Assembly (NCBI GenBank): GCA_965149945.1
Contig: CBCTTQ010000044.1
Location: 1-7,506, forward strand
DNA length: 7,506 bases
Direction: 5' to 3'
Source: JAHZFN01 sp965149945
Lineage (GTDB): Bacteria; Bacillota; Dehalobacteriia; UBA4068; UBA4997
Shown: piece by piece, positions 1 to 4,771 of the stretch
Numbering within the stretch: the first letter of the stretch is position 1
Layout: every line of letters starts with the position of its first letter
The notes under the pieces: model-generated
Seen by the model: the letters and a program-made list of their open reading frames with translations, nothing else
Told to the model about the DNA's origin: nothing
The model's database searches: none
Made by a program: the position numbers and the translations under genes

Positions 1-406
1 AGAAAAAGATTTAACTTGTATAATAGAATGTGCAGAAAATGTTCAACTGCTTGCCGATGGCGATCAGCTGGCACGGGTGTTTGATAACATTTTGCGCAAT
101 GCCATTTGTTACAGCAACCCCGGAACAGAAATTCACATTCAAGTGGAAGACACACCGGAAGAAATTCGACTTTCTTTCACTAACCATGGCCTGATTATCT
201 CGGAAGATCAGCTGGAACACATCTTTGATAAATTTTATCGTATCGATGAAGCAAGAAGCAGCAATTCCGGCGGCGCCGGCTTAGGATTGGCCATCGCTAA
301 AATCATTGTGGAACTGCATGGCGGCACCATTCAAGCCCACAGCGACAAGACGGGCACCTGCTTTTCCCTTTGTTTTCCGAAGAAATCCTCTGAGAAAGGA
401 GACTGA
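1..406 (+). CDS. VanS-like sensor histidine kinase, C-terminal ATPase part (5' truncated by window edge)
   Basis: This is the last 134 residues of a membrane sensor kinase, open from the window edge (first full codon at nt 2). They cover the GHKL ATPase domain that phosphorylates the kinase's own His before transfer to the partner regulator. Visible boxes, numbered from the first in-window codon: N box around residues 25-38 (RVFDNILRNAICYS, with Asn29 and Asn33), a degenerate G1 box (TNHG, 60-63) where many kinases have DxGxG, an F box (FDKFYR, 75-80), and the G2 lid GGAGLGLAIAK (90-100). FDKFYR followed by GGAGLGLAIAK and ELHGG is typical of the VanS/PhoR-like group. The His-containing dimerisation domain and the sensor region lie outside the window. 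The stop is 3 nt before the regulator ATG, so the two share a transcript. The stimulus cannot be inferred; no glycopeptide-resistance genes are visible. Confidence 0.93.
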   Translation, partial: EKDLTCIIECAENVQLLADGDQLARVFDNILRNAICYSNPGTEIHIQVEDTPEEIRLSFTNHGLIISEDQLEHIFDKFYRIDEARSSNSGGAGLGLAIAKIIVELHGGTIQAHSDKTGTCFSLCFPKKSSEKGD

Positions 407-409
407 ATC

Positions 410-1105
410 ATGACAGCGCCGCATATCCTGGTTGTAGATGACGAAAAAGAAATCGCCGATTTGTTGGGAACCTGTCTGCAAAACGAAGGATATCGGGTCA
501 CCACAGTTTATCAGGGAGATGAAGCTCGACGCGTCATCGACACGGAATCCATCGATTTGGCAATTTTAGATATTATGCTACCCGGCACGGACGGATTGGC
601 GCTGTGCCGCCACATTCGGGAACAGCACAACTACCCCATCATTCTGCTATCTGCCAAAACGGAGGATATCGATAAGATCATCGGCTTGGGGCAAGGCGCC
701 GATGACTATATCACAAAACCCTTCAATCCATTGGAAGTCATCGCTCGAGTCAAAGCACAGTTGCGACGATTTTTACTAATGCGAGATACCAAACAATCCG
801 AAGATGATTTAATCCAGATCCGCGGGCTTACCATCAATAAAAACACCAACCAGGTAGAATTAGACGGCAAGGAACTATCTCTGACGCCAACAGAATACCG
901 TATTCTCTGTTTATTAGCCCAAAACCGCGGCAAAGTACTCAGCAACAAGGAAATCTTTACCGCTATCTGGCAGGAAGAATATTTGGACTCGAACAATTCG
1001 GTCATGGTACACATTCGCCATCTGCGAGAAAAAATGCATGAGCCGCCTCGTAATCCAAAATATATCAAAACCGTTTGGGGATTTGGTTATAAACTGGAAG
1101 AATGA
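410..1105 (+). CDS. VanR-like OmpR-family response regulator
   Basis: A cytoplasmic transcription factor of 231 aa, the usual length for OmpR/PhoB regulators. The receiver domain spans about residues 4-118: acidic pair Asp10/Asp11, phosphoacceptor Asp54 in LAILDIMLPG, Ser81 at the conserved Thr/Ser switch position, and Lys103 in the YITKPF loop. A linker then leads to a winged-helix DNA-binding domain at about 130-231, with LTPTEYRILCLL, the recognition-helix stretch NSVMVHIRHLREKM and the terminal wing GFGYKL. GADDYITKPFNPLEVIARVKAQLRR closely follows VanR-type receivers. The ATG is chosen because GAAAGGAG (394-401) sits 8 nt upstream, inside the end of the kinase gene. The kinase precedes the regulator, the reverse of the order in classical vanR-vanS operons. 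A strong hairpin follows directly, so the pair ends its operon here. The target genes are unknown; the convergent genes to the right are not obviously controlled by it. Confidence 0.95.
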   Translation: MTAPHILVVDDEKEIADLLGTCLQNEGYRVTTVYQGDEARRVIDTESIDLAILDIMLPGTDGLALCRHIREQHNYPIILLSAKTEDIDKIIGLGQGADDYITKPFNPLEVIARVKAQLRRFLLMRDTKQSEDDLIQIRGLTINKNTNQVELDGKELSLTPTEYRILCLLAQNRGKVLSNKEIFTAIWQEEYLDSNNSVMVHIRHLREKMHEPPRNPKYIKTVWGFGYKLEE

Positions 1106-1109
1106 ACAC

Positions 1110-1142
1110 AAAAAGAAGAGGACTTCAACCTCTTCTTTTTTT
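1110..1142. terminator. Rho-independent terminator shared by convergent operons
   Basis: A perfect 12-bp stem (AAAAAGAAGAGG at 1110-1121 pairing with 1129-1140) encloses a 7-nt loop. It starts 5 nt after the regulator stop. On the + strand the 3' arm runs into an uninterrupted T tract (1136-1142). Read on the - strand the same hairpin is followed by TTTTTGTGTT, so it can also stop the bioY-DUF1284 transcript coming from the other side. The 71 bases from 1143 to 1213 between this hairpin and the DUF1284 stop are AT-rich, and I see no gene in them. Confidence 0.88.
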
Positions 1143-1213
1143 ATCAAATTCTCCTTTTCATATATAGAAACCTCTATCGTGTTAAAAAGACGCGTTTTCT
1201 TTTTCTTATTATT

Positions 1214-1612
1214 TCATTCCGCATTCTGTGTTTTACCTTGTACACAGTGACAAATGGACGCCCAGCTACAATCCCCGCAAAGAGCGTCAAATTGTCCCGC
1301 CGACATGATTTTTTCCGTAATCTGTTTCTGATACTCCTGCCAAGACATGGTTGCCCCCCGCCGTAACCCACACAAATCCAGAACTTTCTGGTCATAGACA
1401 TGTACTTTTAACCAATCTCGACAATCATCTTCCCCCCTCTTTGGGCATTGGGCACAGATCAAATCCGGCTCATCACTGATTTCCACCATAGGATTGCTTT
1501 CCAACAATGTAATCACTCGCGTCATATTCTTTATAAAAGTTTCAGAATACCCTCTTCGCGCAAAAAATCGAATACACAGACCATGATGCGCTCGCACTTT
1601 AATCTTTGACAT
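1214..1612 (-). CDS. DUF1284 family cysteine-rich protein, putative Fe-S binding
   Basis: A soluble 132-aa protein matching the DUF1284 pattern in length and layout: an N-terminal RAHHGLC motif (residues 7-13), a GYSETFIKNM stretch (21-30), a central CAQCPKRGEDDC cluster (Cys53, Cys56, Cys64) and a C-terminal CGDCSWASICHC cluster (Cys112, Cys115, Cys121, Cys123). The nine cysteines plus paired histidines suggest metal or iron-sulfur binding, the usual guess for this family; no reaction is established. The ATG lies inside the end of bioY (14-nt overlap), with AGAGG about 10 nt upstream within the bioY reading frame, so translation is probably coupled and both genes use the bioY promoter. It is the last gene before the shared hairpin at 1110-1142. 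Family identity is from recalled motif pattern, not a search. Confidence 0.82.
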   Translation of the reverse strand: MSKIKVRAHHGLCIRFFARRGYSETFIKNMTRVITLLESNPMVEISDEPDLICAQCPKRGEDDCRDWLKVHVYDQKVLDLCGLRRGATMSWQEYQKQITEKIMSAGQFDALCGDCSWASICHCVQGKTQNAE

Positions 1613-2150
1613 ATTTTTTCAACCTCTTTGTCACCAGTACAGCCGCCGCGATTTTGATACCGTCAGGCAACAGAAAGGGAAAAACGCACCATCCCAAAAC
1701 AGTACCTATCGCCACAGCCCCCGAAGTCTCTGTATAGGCAATCAAAAACCAAATTGTTCCTACAACATAGCAAGCAATCAAACCCAGTACCATAGATAAT
1801 ATTAATACCAAGGTGCCGCTGCCCCAAAAGCGCTCCATCCCCCACATCACCAGCGCCGTCAACACAAATCCAACCAAATATCCCCCGGAAGGCCCCAGCA
1901 CAGCGCCGAGCCCACCTTGAAAATTAGCAAAAACAGGCAAACCAATCATTCCCAAAATCAGATAAACCACCACTGCCAATGTTCCTCGTTTTCCCCCCAA
2001 TAAACCGACCGCCAAAAATACGGCAAACGTCTGTAAGGTAAAAGGCACCGTGGTAGGAATCGCGATCCAGGAACAAATGGCAATCAGCGCCACAAACAAA
2101 CCAATATAAGCCATACTGCGGGTTTTGCTTCTTCTTATTGTTGCTTCCAT
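1599..2150 (-). CDS. bioY: Biotin transporter BioY (ECF S component)
   Basis: A membrane protein of 183 aa that binds biotin as the S component of an energy-coupling-factor transporter. It has about six hydrophobic helices, starting at about residue 13 after a basic N-terminus. BioY hallmarks are VPFTLQTFAVFLAVGLLGGKRG (from residue 35), LGMIGLPVFANF (66-77), the GPSGGYLVGF motif (86-95) and LPDGIKIA near the C-terminus. Asp163 and Lys166 of that last motif match the Asp/Lys pair associated with biotin binding in this family. I place the start at the ATG at 2150, not at an in-frame TTG 39 nt upstream (2189), because AAGAGGGG sits 9 nt before this ATG and the TTG would fall just downstream of the probable transcription start. 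The EcfT and EcfA subunits are not in the window and presumably come from a shared module elsewhere. It is co-transcribed with the DUF1284 gene, which it overlaps. Confidence 0.95.
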   Translation of the reverse strand: MEATIRRSKTRSMAYIGLFVALIAICSWIAIPTTVPFTLQTFAVFLAVGLLGGKRGTLAVVVYLILGMIGLPVFANFQGGLGAVLGPSGGYLVGFVLTALVMWGMERFWGSGTLVLILSMVLGLIACYVVGTIWFLIAYTETSGAVAIGTVLGWCVFPFLLPDGIKIAAAVLVTKRLKKYVKD

Positions 2151-2159
2151 TCTTATCAA

Positions 2160-2167
2160 CCCCTCTT
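2160..2167 (-). promoter_or_regulatory. bioY ribosome binding site
   Basis: AAGAGGGG on the - strand, 9 nt before the ATG at 2150. It decides the bioY start: the longer reading frame from TTG at 2189 has no comparable site and would include this sequence as coding. Confidence 0.75.
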
Positions 2168-2169
2168 CA

Positions 2170-2202
2170 TTGTAAACCAAATGGCTCAAATTGCGTTTCC
2201 AT
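2170..2202 (-). promoter_or_regulatory. Putative BirA (biotin repressor) operator of bioY
   Basis: On the + strand this reads TTGTAAACC (2170-2178), 15 nt, then CGTTTCCAT (2194-2202). The first arm fits the TTGTWAACC half-site of BirA operators in Bacillota; the second matches the mirrored half-site GGTTTACAA at 6 of 9 positions, and the 15-nt spacing is as expected. The dyad touches the -10 element and covers the expected transcription start, so bound BirA-biotinyl-AMP would block initiation. This is the arrangement expected for a biotin importer repressed by sufficient biotin. The birA gene is not in the window. Confidence 0.6.
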
Positions 2203-2229
2203 TATAACACGGGGGATGGTTTTTGTCAA
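2201..2229 (-). promoter_or_regulatory. Sigma-A promoter of bioY-DUF1284
   Basis: Both hexamers match the consensus exactly on the - strand: -35 TTGACA (2224-2229) and -10 TATAAT (2201-2206), separated by 17 nt (2207-2223). Transcription should start near 2193-2195, giving a leader of about 43-45 nt before the bioY ATG. A promoter this strong just after a terminator (2281-2326) marks bioY-DUF1284 as its own unit, kept in check by the overlapping BirA-like dyad. Confidence 0.88.
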
Positions 2230-2280
2230 ACTGAAATTCCATTTCCGTTCAGAGAGAAAGAAAACACCTGTTAACCGCTG

Positions 2281-2326
2281 CAAAAATAAAGAAATCCCGA
2301 AAGAAAAATTTCTTTCGGGATTTCTT
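2281..2326 (-). terminator. Rho-independent terminator after the substrate-binding protein gene
   Basis: A perfect 18-bp inverted repeat: the + strand left arm AAGAAATCCCGAAAGAAA (2289-2306) pairs with 2309-2326, with only AA between, so the real loop will open a few A-T pairs. Read on the - strand, it lies 43 nt after the substrate-binding protein stop and is followed by a T-rich tail (TTTATTTTTG, 2281-2290). It separates the nitrogenase-like/transport genes from bioY. The + strand has no gene here that would use it. Confidence 0.85.
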
Positions 2327-2351
2327 AGCAGGATTATACAAACAAGCAGAA

Positions 2352-2383
2352 TTGTAAACCTTTCAGGACTTACAGGTTAAAAT
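2352..2383. promoter_or_regulatory. Second BirA-like dyad overlapping the 3' end of the binding-protein gene
   Basis: TTGTAAACC (2352-2360), 14 nt, then GGTTAAAAT (2375-2383). The left arm is identical to that of the bioY operator and the right arm keeps GGTT plus two further A positions. It lies on the far side of the terminator from the bioY promoter, and its right arm lies within the last codons and stop of the substrate-binding protein gene. A - strand TATAAT (2333-2338) is nearby, but the only -35-like sequence (TTTACA within the dyad) is spaced at just 14 nt, so a promoter is doubtful. It may be an auxiliary BirA site or chance. Confidence 0.35.
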
Positions 2384-3494
2384 TTTCCCCAACAGCAGAA
2401 GAAGGATTAAAATAAGTATTTATCTGTTCATCGGTCAGCGTAATACCAAAGACTTCCTGATAGTAATCCTTCACTTCCTGGTTTAAATCCAGATCCCGGA
2501 ACAAATCGGGATAAACGGTTTTGGCCATCCAAAGCAACGTCATCGGAGTATCAGCTCCGGGAGTGTACGTTCTGTATACGCCCAGAGGCATTTTATACGC
2601 CTGCTGATTGGAAATAGCATCAATTTGACTCCAGTCATAATTGCCGATCGTATTGTTATAAAGATCTTCCGGCTGAGCGGAGGTAAAGTTAGTAATAAAA
2701 ATCATTTGCGGGTTCCAGCTATAAATCTGTTCCATGCCGACCACCGCGGAATTATCGGTGGACAATTCTTCTGCCACATTCACGGCGCCTACGGCGTCAG
2801 CCCACCATTGACCGAAGAAATGCTTGCCGGAAGTGGTAATATTGGTGTCATCATAGTTAAAGAGATAGAACACCCGTTCCCGTTCTTCATCGGGAATACC
2901 CGCTACGGTTTCCTGCACCATGTTGTAAATTTCATTGCTGTAATCCGCTACTGTTTGGGCTTTGTCATTTCCGGGGAAAATTTGGCTTAACAGCGCAATC
3001 CACTGATTCAATGTTTCGATACAATCATAGTCCCATTTCGCCGCGGAAACAGCAACGGCGTTAAAGCCCGCCTGGCGCAAAGTATCGCCTACATCAGGAC
3101 TTTCCGCGCTGTAGAATACCACATCGGGTTCCAGTTTCATCAATTCTTCCACATTGACGGAAGTACCGTCAATCCAACCTGTATCCGCTTCCAAAATTTC
3201 CGGATAAAGTTCCCCAAGCAAACCGTTTTCCGCCGCGGCCATGCTCACGGGCGAAATCCCCACCAGGCTGTCCGCGGAATCAAAGAAAACAGAAAGCACG
3301 GAAGGTAACGGTAAAATATCCGCCACCGCGATTTTATCAATTTGCGCAGGCAACGTCACCTCATTGTCTCCGTGGTCCGTAATGGTAATCGTGTCTGCTT
3401 CCGCTGTTTCCTCTTGTCCATTCTGGTTGCCGGCACAGGCCGTACAGGCCACCAACATCAGCGCCGCAAAAAAAACAGCCATCAGTTTTTTCAT
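2370..3494 (-). CDS. ABC transporter substrate-binding lipoprotein, iron-chelate/cobalamin (FepB/BtuF-like) family
   Basis: A 374-aa surface lipoprotein that would capture a ligand and deliver it to an ABC permease not seen here. The signal peptide is MKKLMAVFFAALMLVAC with lipobox LVAC and lipidated Cys17, followed by an acidic Gln/Glu-rich linker (to about residue 35). The DHGDNEVTLPAQIDKIAV opening and the later VNVEELMKLEPDVVFY stretch (about residues 110-125) are typical of the class III metal-chelate binding fold (periplasmic_binding_protein_2, PF01497), which carries siderophores, haem or cobalamin. The C-terminal lobe is rich in aromatics (FFGQWWADAVGAVNVA) and ends in an extension after about residue 340. 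AGGAGG lies 9 nt upstream of the ATG. It is downstream of the nitrogenase-like genes with a 122-nt gap containing a possible promoter, and is followed by a strong terminator. The ligand cannot be read from the sequence. Coexpression with the metalloenzyme genes would suggest a metal complex or the enzyme's substrate. Confidence 0.9.
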   Translation of the reverse strand: MKKLMAVFFAALMLVACTACAGNQNGQEETAEADTITITDHGDNEVTLPAQIDKIAVADILPLPSVLSVFFDSADSLVGISPVSMAAAENGLLGELYPEILEADTGWIDGTSVNVEELMKLEPDVVFYSAESPDVGDTLRQAGFNAVAVSAAKWDYDCIETLNQWIALLSQIFPGNDKAQTVADYSNEIYNMVQETVAGIPDEERERVFYLFNYDDTNITTSGKHFFGQWWADAVGAVNVAEELSTDNSAVVGMEQIYSWNPQMIFITNFTSAQPEDLYNNTIGNYDWSQIDAISNQQAYKMPLGVYRTYTPGADTPMTLLWMAKTVYPDLFRDLDLNQEVKDYYQEVFGITLTDEQINTYFNPSSAVGENFNL

Positions 3495-3537
3495 TTCATC
3501 ACGCCTCCTATCGTATTTGTTTGAAAATGATGCTCTT

Positions 3538-3543
3538 ATTATA
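3538..3543 (-). promoter_or_regulatory. Candidate -10 element for the substrate-binding protein gene
   Basis: TATAAT on the - strand, 44 nt before the ATG. At 17 nt the -35 position holds only TGTTTT (3561-3566); a better-looking TTGCAA lies 23 nt away, too far. The weak -35 would suit an activated promoter. Otherwise the gene is read through from the nitrogenase-like operon. Confidence 0.45.
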
Positions 3544-3573
3544 ACCGACCCCTAACAGGAAAAACATTGCAAC

Positions 3574-3593
3574 AGCAACGAAATTTCTTTGCT
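3574..3593. promoter_or_regulatory. 20-bp near-perfect palindrome between beta-like subunit and binding-protein genes
   Basis: AGCAA at one end, TTGCT at the other, and GAAATTTC in the centre, with a single mismatched pair between them (9 of 10 pairs match). It is centred roughly 50 bp upstream of the start expected from the -10 at 3538-3543, where an activator or repressor dimer could bind. As an RNA hairpin after the beta-like subunit stop it would be AT-rich with almost no loop. TTTTT follows only after an intervening GTTGCAATG, so a terminator is less likely. Confidence 0.4.
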
Positions 3594-3616
3594 AAAAATT
3601 TTATTTTCTCCCTTGA

Positions 3617-4771
3617 TTATCGATTTTTTGCCCATTGTTCGAATCCGACTCCGATCAAATTGGGAATATCCTCTCGAAACATTCTGCCGGAAAATCCTTC
3701 ATGAGGCAAAGCAATAAAGTCCACTTCGGAAGGACAGATGGGACGGTAGAGAGGGTCCGCTACCAACCGCTTCCCTTCGGACAAATACGGGCGCAGCTCC
3801 TCTTCATCCGTCGCTCTTACATTATCAGCCAACAAAAGCGCGTCGTCACATTCCACCGGGCAAATCACACGAGCGCTCAATCCTTTTTCCAAACGTAACG
3901 CAGCCGCCAATGAATTGCTGTAAACGCCTTCGCCGATGATCACCAAATCCGCGGTTCCCTCAGACGTCGTTTCATCTCCATAGGCCACCTGATCACAGCC
4001 TGTTTCAGCACTTTGGCGCAACTCCCGCAGCAAGTACTTTGTAAAAGTTTCTCCCATAGGTATCCCCGCCACATAAGGAATACCGAAACGTTCTTTCAGA
4101 ACTCGCGCCGCCGGCAACCCGCTGGCGGAAACCACCAAGTTTACCCGTGCCAACGCCGCTTGCTCAAGAGCAGACAAATCATCTCCCATAGCCCAGGTGC
4201 TGATTACTTGAAAACCGGCGCCCGTCAACAAATCGCGCATTTTTTCCACACTGCCGTTAACGGAAAAATCCAACGGCGTCGCGCCGAGAATATTCACACC
4301 CTCTGCTACAGGAGCGCTTTGCCGTTCTTGTACCATTCGCCGCGCCAAACCCGCCAATGCCATGCCGGCACCGCTGGTATAAGCGTGCATCCCATTAGTG
4401 GGGAACCCGAAAGCGGGAATACCTGTTCGTTCTTCCACCACTTGCGCCACAGCGGGAAAATCGGTGCCGATCATCATGGGAATCGGCGTCCCCGCAATGG
4501 CGATAAATTTAGGATGTAATTGATTAGCAGCATCCACAATATCCCCAATCAGCTTTTCATCATCGCCCATAATGGCTTCGATTTCCGTCAACGCGGAAAT
4601 GAACACCATGCTGTCCATGTCGTACCATCGAGGTTCATCATGAGTATTATAAGTAGAATTGCAGCCGGAAGCATCGTGCATAATCACCATTCCGCCCAGT
4701 TCAAACAAGGCGGAACAGACCCCGGAAACATCTGCCGTATAAGTCGAAATTATTTTCGCGGTTTGTTTCAT
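3617..4771 (-). CDS. Nitrogenase-like component 1, beta-like (NifK/NifE-type) subunit
   Basis: A 384-aa protein of the oxidoreductase/nitrogenase component 1 superfamily, much shorter than NifK (about 500 aa). The N-terminal Rossmann-like domain carries GVCSALFELGG (Cys19) and HDASGCNSTYNTHDEPRW (Cys37), which align by eye with the cysteines around NifK Cys70 and Cys95. The third P-cluster ligand position (NifK Cys153, in TCxxxxIGDD) reads TPIPMMIGTD, so Pro96 replaces Cys. Later parts show IPAFGFPTNGMHAYTSGAG (about 128-146), FGIPYVAGIPMG and a conserved-looking C-terminal ALPHEGFSGRMF. I use the ATG at 4771, which overlaps the preceding stop as ATGA. A longer in-frame start at 4864 would intrude 97 nt into the alpha-like gene and lacks family sequence. 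It is translationally coupled to, and presumably forms a heterotetramer with, the alpha-like subunit. Alpha/beta assignment is tentative and the substrate unknown. Confidence 0.88.
   Translation of the reverse strand: MKQTAKIISTYTADVSGVCSALFELGGMVIMHDASGCNSTYNTHDEPRWYDMDSMVFISALTEIEAIMGDDEKLIGDIVDAANQLHPKFIAIAGTPIPMMIGTDFPAVAQVVEERTGIPAFGFPTNGMHAYTSGAGMALAGLARRMVQERQSAPVAEGVNILGATPLDFSVNGSVEKMRDLLTGAGFQVISTWAMGDDLSALEQAALARVNLVVSASGLPAARVLKERFGIPYVAGIPMGETFTKYLLRELRQSAETGCDQVAYGDETTSEGTADLVIIGEGVYSNSLAAALRLEKGLSARVICPVECDDALLLADNVRATDEEELRPYLSEGKRLVADPLYRPICPSEVDFIALPHEGFSGRMFREDIPNLIGVGFEQWAKNR

Noticed and set aside
1..1105. Vancomycin-resistance locus
   Set aside because: Only regulatory genes of VanRS type are present; no ligase, dehydrogenase or dipeptidase gene is visible, and such pairs are widespread with other roles.
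914..1147. - strand frame starting TTG with AAGGAG just upstream
   Set aside because: It runs through the terminator stem and antisense to the response regulator; the ribosome-site match is in an AT-rich spacer and the product resembles no protein.
2289..2326. Riboswitch or attenuator in the bioY leader
   Set aside because: The hairpin lies upstream of the bioY promoter, so it is not in the bioY transcript; it fits the terminator of the preceding gene.
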